Assembly (NCBI GenBank): GCA_030220185.1
Contig: JASPKZ010010239.1
Span: 700,001-764,000 of the forward strand
Length of the DNA stretch: 64,000 nucleotides
Reading direction: 5' to 3'
DNA from: Diploptera punctata
Lineage: Eukaryota; Arthropoda; Insecta; Blattodea; Blaberidae
In this document: piece by piece, positions 54,148 through 63,380 of the stretch
Layout: each line of letters starts with the position of its first letter
How positions within the stretch are numbered: the first letter of the stretch is position 1
Notes under the pieces: model-generated
The model's input: the letters and a program-made list of their open reading frames with translations, nothing else
The model's database searches: none
What the model was told of the DNA's origin: nothing
Position numbers and translations under genes: made by a program

Positions 54148-54177
54148 CTGATGATGGGACTAGTCCCGAAAAGCCTA
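54148..54177 (+). ncRNA. Hammerhead ribozyme motif, right arm
   Basis: CTGATGA, perfect stem II TGGGACTAGTCCC, GAAA, AGCC (changed from GGCC), then TA and CAGAG. TTCTA before box 1 can pair partly with CAGAG. The core lies in frame in the C-terminal tail of the Penelope-like protein (STDDGTSPEKPTEY, then stop). Confidence 0.65.
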
Positions 54178-54384
54178 CAGAGTATTAAAATATTTTTAGT
54201 TGAGGAGACAGACCTACAAGTTTTTTATTCGTATATTCTATTACTCTGACTTAATACCTCAACGGAAACTTACCATGAACTTTACTAGCATCGATATAAA
54301 CAAGAATAAAACTTTCTTACATCTTAATAATTGGAGTGTTAATAATGCATTTGGATAAATACAAAATTGTTAGTAATTGTCCTT

Positions 54385-54540
54385 TCATTGTCTCGTACGC
54401 AGCGGGCCGGATTCGATCCGGAACATATTTCTTGGGTGAGGAGTTTCTCGGGGCTTTTCCTCATCTTTAAGACAAATATCATGGTATTTTATGCAAATAT
54501 GAGTTTTCCGAATATCATGTGGTCATCATAATCATCATCC
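54385..54540 (+). mobile_element. SINE family A, fragment 9
   Basis: CGCAGCGGGCCGGATTCGAT keeps the B box, then GGGTGAGGAGTTTCTCGGGG, CTTTAAGACAAATATCATGG and CATGTGGTCATCATAATC. The A-box part and the 3' half are missing. It is more diverged than the other copies. Confidence 0.65.
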
Positions 54541-54939
54541 ATAACACATTAACCAAGTATAGTATAACTAATCTAATGTTATGTCTAGTCTTAAATGTTC
54601 ATGTTTTCTCAGATATGGGCTTGAGATTTAGCTTATGACTCATCCAGGGAGGCGCTCTATGACCTTTTGTGGTCAAACGAAGTATTTGTGTGTAATCAAG
54701 ATTTACAAATCCTCTACTGACAGGTCGTGGTCCGTAAGGCCCGCTTGCCATGGGGCATGCAAATGTACCAAAAAGAAGAGGGGTTAAACCAAAGTAAAAA
54801 AGAGAAGGAGGGAGATTATCATTTTCGTTATTCCCGTTACTTTTATTTTATGGTTACTTTCAGCAAATGTGTTATTAATTTAACTATAGATATTTCATTA
54901 TATTCATTAGAGAGCAATTATTGTTATATCTAATTTAAC

Positions 54940-55138
54940 CCCGGTGAAGTGGAAGAGGAGATTTTAAGGTTATAACTTCCCCTGGTAAAATGAACCATTG
55001 TTATTATTATTATTATTATTATCATTATTATTATTATCATTATTATTATCATAATTATCATTATCATCATTATTATTAGTATAATCATTATCATTATTAT
55101 CATAATTATCATTGTTATTATCATCATTATCATTATCA

Positions 55139-55200
<62 letters not shown>
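54940..55200 (+). mobile_element. LINE 3' tail with very long (ATT)n, opposite orientation
   Basis: CGGTGAAGTGGAAGAGGAGA, TTTTAAGGTTATAACTTCCC and AAATGAACCATTG match, on the plus strand, the 3' terminus of the LINE at 10890-15610. It is directly followed by about 210 bp of ATT and ATC units (54990-55200). Apparent frames of isoleucine, asparagine or methionine runs here are artefacts. Confidence 0.55.
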
Positions 55201-55202
<2 letters not shown>

Positions 55203-55293
55203 ACATATGTGGATAAAAATCAATCATCAACTAGTGGTTTAGAGTCATTATTATCATATGCAATTATTTCGAATGTGTGGTTGTATTATAGTA

Positions 55294-55329
<36 letters not shown>

Positions 55330-55439
55330 CATCATCACATGTGTGGATAAAATCAATCATTAACTAGTGGTTTAGAATCATCATATGCAATACCTTCGAG
55401 TGTGTGGCTGTATTATAGTGTTTATTATTATTATTTTTA

Positions 55440-55472
<33 letters not shown>
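55199..55472. repeat. Tandem unit with (ATT)n spacers
   Basis: A unit of about 90 bp (ACACATATGTGGATAAA, TCAATCATCAACTAGTGGTT, TAGAGTCAT, GTGTGTGGTTGTATTATAGT in near order) occurs at 55199-55297 and 55337-55425, separated by an ATT array at 55297-55330 and followed by another at 55420-55472. The period is about 137 bp. Confidence 0.8.
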
Positions 55473-55647
55473 GAGCCGTAATCTGAGGAGTTCACATAGG
55501 GCAAGTACAGCCTCCTGAGGATGTCCATCGCAGCGGTAGGTAAAACTTCAATTAGCATATACTCTGGACTACGGTCATTGAACCCGGAAGAGGATTTCAA
55601 GAATTGAAGACTTCGTCCGTGAGAGACAACAAACTTTTGTTATTATA

Positions 55648-55690
<43 letters not shown>
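55473..55690 (-). other. Unassigned block between ATT arrays
   Basis: About 150 bp of non-repetitive sequence (minus strand FNDRSPEYMLIEVLPTAAMD, ILRRLYLPYVNSSDYGS), joined to AAT arrays on both sides (55644-55685 at the right). The position suggests another retroelement 3' end with an AAT tail, but no match was found in the window. Confidence 0.35.
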
Positions 55691-55698
<8 letters not shown>

Positions 55699-57520
55699 TA
55701 TCAAATTCTTTGATTTATGTCATTGTTTAAAAAGTTTGTAATCTTAGAAATTTATACTATGGATATAAAGTATTATACTATTTTAATGAAAGCTATAGCT
55801 AAAGAAAAGAGACACGCTTAGCATCAATGTTATTAGACTAACTCATATAATTACTGGAAGTAAAAACTTATTAAATATACTTTGATGACTTAAATATCCT
55901 ATTTATGGAGCAATTAAAACGAGTTTAAGAAGAAGGGAGAGGAAAGAAAAAATGAAGACGTTGGAATAAAAATTAATTTTAAAAGTTTAATAACTTGTTA
56001 GGTTTGAGAGCTTGTTAACAACTTTAAAATTTGCGCATGCGCAAATGAAAAAAGGAAAAAGTATTGGTATAATTCCGAACTTGCAATTTGGTAGGAATTA
56101 AAGTTTGCACTTTGCATCTCAATGAGAAAAGACATGTAGATTTCTCTCCACCTCCTCCATTCAGAGACGTTTACGTAATTTGAAGGCAAATAGTCTCGGG
56201 GTAGTCATTACATATAATTGTATGATTTTATGGCGATTTGCTAAGCGCACCACGGGGTCCCAAGAAGCTTCAACATTATCATTTTAAGGAGTTTTTCTCC
56301 TTACTTCGCCCTCATTCCCTCTTTCAATCATCTTGTCTCAAGTTTTTTAAATGCAAATACCAGTCTTTTTTTCTTTGGACTGGCAGAACGTAGAATTTTT
56401 CCGCTCGCTGGGGTCAAGTCGGCGCCAATTAACAGAAAAAAAAGAAAGACGAGGAAAAGAAAAATAGGAGGAATAGGTTGGTGGGTTCCAACCCCCTGCT
56501 TTATGCCTTATTAAATTAGATCAGAGACTTCTTTTCCCCTCACGTTGTGAGCCGGGGGAGAAACTGTTATTGGTACGTGTTCCGCAGCTGTGATCACTGG
56601 TTAATTTCTTTTTAAAGTGCAAGTCGTGTTCCAACTGATGAGCAATCGCCCGATACCTCAACATTCTATACAGATATACCGTGTATACACTTCACCTGAA
56701 TATTACTACAATCATATATGTTGTACAAAAAATGCCATCAAATATATCTGCTTTGAGCTTCCTAGATCAATATGACACAAAAAACCTTCAATATTATCAA
56801 CATTTTCAGATTCCCTAGAATGCTCAAACACAAATAAATATTTTACAAATAACATTTATAACAAATAACGAAATGAGGAGTCTTTTTTTCAGTAATTTGG
56901 AATGAGCTAAATCACTGATACCATTTATTACCGGAACAAGTGGAAGCATCACGCCTTATCATTAAAAATAATCAGAAGAAAATAATGAAATTTTAGATAA
57001 AATTGATTATTTAGATCTCGTATTCATGTTTGAAAATTATCATAAGTAATGCCCCACGAGTGATTTCAAATGTTTCTAGAGAATTTGGAAATCAAGAGTG
57101 GCATTTGTTGGAACTATTTAACGAATAAAATTAGGCTGTTTACTCACAAATCATTATTTAAATGTAGTTATTTTAAAATATTTATATATTTAATGTAAAC
57201 GGCGATGTTTGAAAACAAATTAGAAACGATTGGTACGTTTCATTTGCTTGTTCATCTCTGCAAACAGATCATATTATGTATTGCCAAGGGATCGCAATAT
57301 TGTAAGAATACACCCTAGTGGAGAAATTTATAACCAACATCATAGGTTATTAATTCATTTCTGATGTAAATATGTCAATTATATTTTTCTGGAATGTAAA
57401 TTCCGAGGAAATAATACGTTTAAGACAGTGCAAACAGTGGTATCTTTCTTTTGTGGTATAATCAATTGCTACAAATGTTTTTATGTTATCTCCCGCAAAC
57501 ACTATGTGTTAACATTCGTG

Positions 57521-57522
<2 letters not shown>
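55691..57522. other. Unassigned region
   Basis: 1.8 kb with no recognised gene or repeat. At 56025-56045 there is a short palindrome (TTTGCGCATGCGCAAA). Short frames have no known motif. Confidence 0.4.

Positions 57523-57554
<32 letters not shown>
57523..57554. repeat. (TA)n microsatellite
   Basis: About 16 TA units. Confidence 0.95.
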
Positions 57555-57556
<2 letters not shown>

Positions 57557-58199
57557 ATTTACGGCGACAGAATTTGACCCATACAATCGAGGGGAAATAT
57601 GACTGTGATTGGTGTAAATAAAAATCATTTAAATGTGAATGGTCATTGATTCCCATTTGGGGCATGAGTTAAAGAGTCTTTGAAAACTATCAAGTATATT
57701 ATGAATGTTTGTGTCCCTTAGTGTCATCTGCCCAAGTGTAGAATTATGGTACTTGACAGTAACCATTAATGCAACTAAAGGTACTTTAAAAATTGACACA
57801 ATAGCTAAGTTGTTAAGAAAATCTGTATATTTACAGAGTATCCCCTGCGTTTGTATTTAAAATACATTCACGGATTAATGACCATAATTAACCAGCGATT
57901 TACAGGTTTTCAATCTCTAAAATAATATTTTTGAGGATTGACTGGAAAGTGTTGAAAGGTTGAAAACTTACAATTTAACAATTCGAACCAATTGTATATA
58001 TATTTTTATGCAACAATTCACTTTATATGCTTCAGGCTCAACTCTGTACAGATGCATCGGGTATGTGGTGTATTTTCAGTTTACCACCACTTCGTCAGAT
58101 CATTTTATTTTGGTGATGTGTACTTGTTTTTTTTGTACATAGGGGAGTTTAGAATCAGTCAATGCTTAAGTGTGTATGTTTGTGTGTGTTTAGAGTGTT
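57555..58199. other. No recognisable gene
   Basis: AT-rich, short overlapping frames near 57960-58200 without a known domain. Confidence 0.45.
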
Positions 58200-58363
58200 A
58201 TTATTAGGGCTAGGATTTTTATGTACTAAAGTTAAGATTGCAACGTAGTATAATGAGACTGTCTTTTGTTTCGGTTTCACACACAAACAGTTGAATAATA
58301 TATACTATTTGCATTGCAATCTTATATTTTATTGCATAAAAATCCTAGTCCTAGTTATAATGA
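58200..58363. mobile_element. Foldback MITE-like element
   Basis: The left arm (GGGCTAGGATTTTTATGTAC, AAGATTGCAACGTAGTATA) and the right arm (TATACTATTTGCATTGCAAT, CTTATA, CATAAAAATCCTAGTCCTAG) are inverted copies with a spacer of about 45 bp. It is non-coding. The superfamily is not assigned. Confidence 0.6.
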
Positions 58364-58573
58364 AAAATGAAGATGGGAGAGAAGGGTGAAGGTGAAATCC
58401 AGTATTAACACATAGTTTACTCCTGTCAAAAAGCATCAAGAGACTCCCTATCCGTCAGACGAATAGCTATCAAGAACATTACTTTCTTCTCATAATATGT
58501 ATTGCTTTGCGAATCTAGAACCATCACCCGTTCCAGCCCAAAGATTTAAAATAACGAATAAAATTTCCTACCT

Positions 58574-58642
58574 CGTCGGGCAAGGAATCAAGGCCCGTTA
58601 GTTAGGAACCAGCCATGCTATCAACTGAGCTAGCGCGGCAGG
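58574..58642 (-). mobile_element. tRNA-like SINE head
   Basis: The minus strand has a strong A box (GCGCTAGCTCAGTTGATAGC), then GGTTCCTAACTAACGGGCC and a weak B box (CTTGATTCCTTGCC). It resembles a SINE head more than a tRNA, since an anticodon stem is not convincing. Confidence 0.45.
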
Positions 58643-59475
58643 TATTATTAACTTATGAAAATATTTTAGCAACGAATTCACAACGAATTATTTTTATTAA
58701 TATAAACAATATTTAGGTTTAATTATTAAGAAAGATAAACATTTAGTCAGAATGTTGGATGGTGGACATTCGGCCCCAGATAAAAAATGTCGTTTATAGG
58801 CTATCATGTTGATAGAAACTAGAGGAATAAGGTGATTGATAGGGACCGATGACTAGATATTCTTCAGTAAGCCAAGATTCGACCAGAATTGTAGCGTCGG
58901 AGGATTAGTGAATGAAAGAATATGAGAAGCGAGCGAATGAACTGTTGTAAGGATTCCATATAAATGTAGATTGCCCAGCTGTTATAAAAATCAGTATCTG
59001 ATCATTGTGATCTTTCTCTTCTCAAGGGTTGAACGAATATAATTCAAGTAATTAATTTGTTCTTTATAACCTGCTCAAATTACAGTTGAATTAGTCATTT
59101 TAGAAAGGTTTTTTTTATCCTAAAATGTCCAAAAATAATTTTTCACTACAAAACAGCTCCTTCTTATGTATGTGCAGCTTTCGTTGTAGAATACACTTCA
59201 TATCAGGTATATTTATCGATAAGCCACCTAAATTATTCTATGCATCACTTTAGATGTCTTTTTATTCCTGGACTAATGTCTGCAATCTCTTTAGGGCCGC
59301 ATGCAAATACATTAGTATCTACTCAAATTACTTCCAATCACTGGTGAGCTGACTCGCCGTTAGCAATTGCTGAGATCGAATTAACGGCCGCCTTAACCGG
59401 TCATGCATGAAAGTTGACGTTTTCGTAATATTGGCAACGAATAACCCAGAATTCTCAGCGATAAAACCACTTCCG
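58643..59475. other. No recognisable gene
   Basis: No repeat recognised. Part of it could be intron if the exon candidate at 59509-59667 is real. Confidence 0.4.
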
Positions 59476-59508
59476 TTATTTTCGTCTGCTATAGAGGAAC
59501 GCACTTAC

Positions 59509-59667
59509 GTTTGCGTCCCGCAAATAATACCGTATACAACGACGTCTGCTTCGTGCAATATTACGCCGATTCTCCTGTTCTTCCAGTTGAATTCTTTGGT
59601 AGACTATATCAAATTCCTCTTTTCCGCGTATACCGAAAACATGATCGAAGTCTTCAAGGTCCGACAT
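59509..59667 (-). CDS. Candidate first coding exon, unknown protein
   Basis: A minus-strand frame from an ATG (AAG before ATGTC) encodes 53 residues: MSDLEDFDHVFGIRGKEEFD, IVYQRIQLEEQENRRNIARS, RRRCIRYYLRDAN. An acidic start is followed by a basic arginine cluster. After AAC comes GTAAGT (59508-59503), a perfect splice-donor match in phase 0. The frame stops 10 codons later. Composition looks less AT-rich than its flanks. The RRR-RYYLRD stretch faintly recalls the segment before the helix-turn-helix of PIF/Harbinger transposases, but this is inference. No second exon was recognised. Confidence 0.3.
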
Positions 59668-59696
59668 CTTAGATAAAGCTGCAAAGGTTTCAAACT

Positions 59697-59735
59697 ACAT
59701 CGGTTACCATCGGTTCCCATCGGTTCCCTTCGGGA
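59697..59735. repeat. Short tandem ATCGGTTCCC repeat
   Basis: Three to four copies of a 10-bp unit (CATCGGTTAC, CATCGGTTCC, CATCGGTTCC, CTTCGGG) 30 bp upstream of the candidate start codon. Confidence 0.8.
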
Positions 59736-60414
59736 TTTTCACGATAAGTTTCTATCTTGAGCTAAGATCTTAAGGTACCTCGTCAAGTAGCTTACAATTA
59801 TTATCGCATGAATAGAGTTCTGAGTATGAAAAATGTATTTGGATAAAACTTTCTCAGCAGAGAACGCCTTTTACTGTCTAATGCGTTCAAACATTCGACC
59901 CTTAGTGGTACTTTTTGGAATAAGGCCTTTTTTTAAATTACTGATTCAATTATATCGCGATAATAATTTTCTGTAGGTTATTACTAAAGTTCTGCCTGGT
60001 CTGTTCGGTTTTGTTTATTGCCATAAGGACATACAGCGTCCTAACGGAGTACATTCTCAGTGCTATAAGAGCAATTTTGATTACAGTATTAATATAAGTT
60101 GTATTAATTACGGCGTTATCGCGCTGGAATCTTCCAGTGGTAGGTGATCTCTATTCATACCCCACGAACTTCACGGCACTTGACTCTTAAACCTACCGAA
60201 CATATACTATTATATCTATGGATTGAACATTTCAGGTTTCACGTGACAGATATTGACTCACGAACCTTAAAATAAGAGGCTTCTGAACAAAATGTGTCGA
60301 TTCTTCAATACTCAGTTTTAATTTGCGATTCTAATCATGCCATCTGTTAAAGAGCGCCATTTTCATAGAATATTAGCTATCTTTAAAACAGAGTCGATAC
60401 AAATTAATTAGACT
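59736..60414. other. No recognisable gene
   Basis: No frame or repeat recognised. Confidence 0.45.
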
Positions 60415-60540
60415 TACCGTGCTCATCAGTGGTTACGAATTTGCGGGTTCAAACCCGGCCGGAATAGAAAGACTTTATAGTGGTGTAAGCTTGCTTCCTT
60501 TGAAGGGAAATAAAAACGCAGAACGTCGTTAAACAAAATA
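60415..60540 (+). mobile_element. tRNA-like SINE head, family B related
   Basis: CCGTGCTCATCAGTGGTTAC and GCGGGTTCAAACCCGGCCGG give a good B box (GGTTCAAACC). The following TGCTTCCTTTGAAGGGAAAT matches the segment after the head at 4417-4560. The tail was not found. Confidence 0.5.
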
Positions 60541-60604
60541 ATATTTGCAATTAACAATAACAGCCAGTTATAATATATTATCTTAATCCAAATCTATTAT
60601 TATT

Positions 60605-60745
60605 CATGACTATGGTCTCATCATCATCATAGTACATTCACGAATTTAGGCCATTTGTTGACCTGTTTCGGCCTCAAGAGAAACACCATTCAGAAGTCTT
60701 TTGAGTGGACGTCCTGGTCTTCTTCTTCCTGCAGCTTAATATCTT
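60605..60745 (-). pseudogene. LINE tail fragment
   Basis: The minus strand reads AAGRRRPGRPLKRLLNGVSL, EAETGQQMA, the GRRRPGRP-KR end pattern of a LINE. The left side is a CATCATCATC run. Confidence 0.45.
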
Positions 60746-60954
60746 AACATTTGTTTGGGTGACTATGTTCTCATAAAGTTAAAAAAAAACTACAACGCAA
60801 GTGATACGCAGTCCGACTCACGAAGTTCATCTGTACGGCAGATCCTGTAAACCTGAGGAATTACATAAATTTATAAAATTTGACGATAGAAAAAAAAAAC
60901 GTTAAATTGAAAATATATAAAACTCTTTTTCTCCGAGTTACATTAATTCGATAT

Positions 60955-61395
60955 GAAACATGAACTCTCACTTAAAAGAGAAAGGAAGATTACGAGTATT
61001 TGAGAATAAAGTTCTTAGGAAAATTGTTGACCAAAGAGAGATGAACAGACAGGTGAATGGAGAAGACTACATACATTGAACTACATGGTCTTTATAGGAA
61101 GTCAGATATAATAAGAACAGTTAAGTCTCGTAGACTACGATGGACAGGACATGTGGCACGAATGGGGAATGAACGAGGTACATGCAAGTTTCTTGTAGGG
61201 AAACCATAGGGAAAACGCCCAGTTGCTAGACCAAGAATGAGGTGGAGAATATCATTAACTATGATTTGAGGGAAGTAGTTTATAAAAGGAATGATTGGAA
61301 AACATTAGCTCAAGATAGGTTTGTGTGAAGATTTTTATATCCGCGCGGCCACGAACATACGGGTTCGATAATGCCAGTGAGTTAGCTAGTTTAGA
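60955..61395 (+). pseudogene. LINE tail, GRPRMRWEN family, copy 6
   Basis: Frame-broken copy of the tail: RLRVFENKVLRKIV, NRQVNGEDYI, VKSRRLRWTGHVARMGNERG, ENAQLLDQE and a shifted RPRMRWRI. It ends at ACGGGTTCGATAATGCC. It has small deletions compared with copy 4. Confidence 0.7.
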
Positions 61396-62340
61396 GGGAT
61401 GAGTAATTACTCTGTATACAATAAAATAGAGACAGAAGGAACAATGTTCTTGAGCTAATAATATTCGAATGAACGGAATAAAAACAAATGAAAAGGAAAT
61501 AATTTATAATTTGTTAACTTATTTTGTGTTATTCAGTTAAAAAAAATGAATGATCTTCATGGAAGTGATTTAAAAAAATGTTGGGACTGTACTATGACAC
61601 CCTGCAAGGCACGTCCCTAACGATGGAGACCGCAGTCCGAACAAAATATCAACTCATCAGTTCCCCTAAAATGATGGGGTATGTGGTAGGGGAAGTTCTA
61701 TTCACACCCCTTTCCTACCACTCATTATTTGGCTTGAGCCCAAAAAAATATGACACAAGTGAATGTGTGTAGGCCTACACCTTTATTAAGTCCATTTGTA
61801 ACATCGATTGTAGAAATTCTATAGCAAGACTGAAATGATTTCAGATTTTAACGTACGTGTCCCTGACTCACAAAAAAACTCTGTTGCATTCATAAAATTG
61901 CACACATTTAAAGTTTAATATGCACTATTTATTTACTAAATAATGATTATGCAATTAAATAATGTCAGCTGGGAAGACATAAGAAGGCATAAAGCGATAT
62001 TGCCCCTGGCTAACAGATGGCAGTATAGGGAGTGAAGTGAGTAGCCATCTGCTGTCACCAACGGCATCACTGGTTACATTTTGAGCGAGTTAAAAACGTC
62101 ACTGGAACTAGAGTTCTCACAAGAAGTGCATAGGCATATATGGGAATAATTATTTGTTTTACTAAAATTACTTCTTAAGTTCAAAATTACTAAAACAAGT
62201 ACGAAAAATGACAGAATGTCATTTGACATGGAAATTACATTAACAATATGAACTGCAATATAAATTTTTCCAATAGAGGGATTTGGTAAAAAATTTCAAA
62301 TATAGTCATAGTACTGACATTTTTAATCATATTATTTGAA
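61396..62340. other. Unassigned region
   Basis: No recognised gene. A 64-codon frame at 61578-61772 has no known domain. No repeat was matched. Confidence 0.4.
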
Positions 62341-62342
62341 AC

Positions 62343-62385
62343 TGGAAAATACGAAGAAGAAGAAGAAGAAGAAAAAGAAAAATAA
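62343..62385. repeat. (GAA)n microsatellite
   Basis: About eight GAA units followed by GAAAAAGAAAAA. Confidence 0.9.
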
Positions 62386-62454
62386 TGATTATGAAACATA
62401 ATGGCTATTATGTAATGACTGCTGTTTATCAAAATTATACGTGCTTCATTAGGA

Positions 62455-62630
62455 AGATATGAGTAGACGGGTCGACGCTACAACAATGTGGGGCGTGCGA
62501 ACTGGAAAAAAAAATTGAAGAGGCCGTTCAAGTATAGATGGGCACACGACTTCCTAACTGTAGCCGGGGCAAACTGGACAAGGATTGCCAAGGACAGAGT
62601 GCGATGGAAAAAAGGCAAAATAAAAATCAA
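62455..62630 (+). pseudogene. LINE tail fragment, other family
   Basis: The plus strand gives LKRPFKYRWAHDFLTVAGAN and WTRIAKDRVRWKKGK, matching the R-RWADDI-AG-NW-R-A-DR-W pattern at the end of LINE proteins. It is preceded by RYE-TGRRYNNVGRANW in a shifted frame. Confidence 0.5.
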
Positions 62631-63001
62631 AAATCAAGAATGAAGAAACTAACACATGTAATGGCTTCCACGTAAGAAATAATCCCTACGCAAATAGGAA
62701 TTTCTTACCCAGAAGAGATTTTATGGGCTTATCTGAATGTTATGGGGGAAAAAGAAAACTAGTAAGCCACTCTTTCCTTTAAATCTAGAAAACATACTAT
62801 TAGGTGTTCAATATATACTTCTTACCTGAATTCCATACTTTGGAGATACATAAACTATTACTTAACTGCATACTTTACTATTTTACACATCTAAATGATG
62901 TTTTCCATGGTGAATGTAATGACACGCCAAGCATCATTTCGACGAACAACTGACATACTTGTTTCTTTCTCTGTACTCGATCTTATCTTATACTTACTTA
63001 C

Positions 63002-63380
63002 TCATTGGCACTATCGAACCCGTAAATCCATGGCCGCGCGGACATAAGCTTTACATACATCCCTATCCTGAGCTAATGATTTCCAAACATTCCCTGTATA
63101 ATCCACTTCCCTCAAATCATAGTTAATGTTATTCTCCCACCTCATTCTTGGTCTAACAACTGGGGTTTTCCCTCTGGTTTTCCTATAAGAAGCTTCCATG
63201 CACGTCTTTCATTTCCCATACGCGCAACATGTCCTGCCCATCGCAGTCTACGAGACTTAACTTTTCTTATTATATCTGGCTTCCTATAAAGACCATGTAG
63301 TTCATTGTTATGTAGTCTTCTCCATTCACCTGTCTGTGCATCTCTCTTTGGTCCAAACATTTTCCTAAGTACTTTATTAT
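63002..63380 (-). pseudogene. LINE tail, GRPRMRWEN family, copy 7
   Basis: Minus-strand tail in two frames: MFGPKRDAQTGEWRRLHNNE, LHGLYRKPDIIRKVKSRRLR, WAGHVARMGNERRAWKLL and GKPEGKPQLLDQE. After a one-base shift come PVVRPRMRWENNINYDLRE, VDYTGNVWKSLAQDRDVCK and AYVRAAMDLRVR. It is well preserved and, with copy 4, one of the youngest looking. Confidence 0.78.

Larger units (their letters stand above)
53262..54300. mobile_element. Palindromic Penelope-like element with GIY-YIG remains
   Basis: The arms at 53262-53625 (minus) and 53905-54246 (plus) are inverted copies of about 340 bp. The minus copy extends into the loop, where the sequence reads GVYKLTCTDSLYIGKNLAES, then YAKHIIQAGHHMHN. These are the GVYK, YIG and GH landmarks of the GIY-YIG endonuclease that is the C-terminal domain of canonical Penelope-like elements. 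Both arms contain KILTN-like or KIFTN-like tails and hammerhead cores. The right side ends with ACCTCAACGGAAACTTACC at about 54256. No RT part is present. Confidence 0.75.

Noticed and set aside
54930..55230. Frames of poly-isoleucine, poly-asparagine or poly-methionine
   Set aside because: Translations of the ATT/ATC array.
10602..55685. CRISPR-like or centromeric arrays
   Set aside because: The regularly repeated DNA here is simple di- and trinucleotide repeat without spacers. No satellite monomer array was seen.
58574..58642. Functional tRNA gene
   Set aside because: The A box is good but the B box is poor and the anticodon arm is not convincing. A SINE head is more likely.
60605..60640. 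Regulatory CATCATCATC element
   Set aside because: A simple run next to a LINE tail fragment, with no evidence of function.
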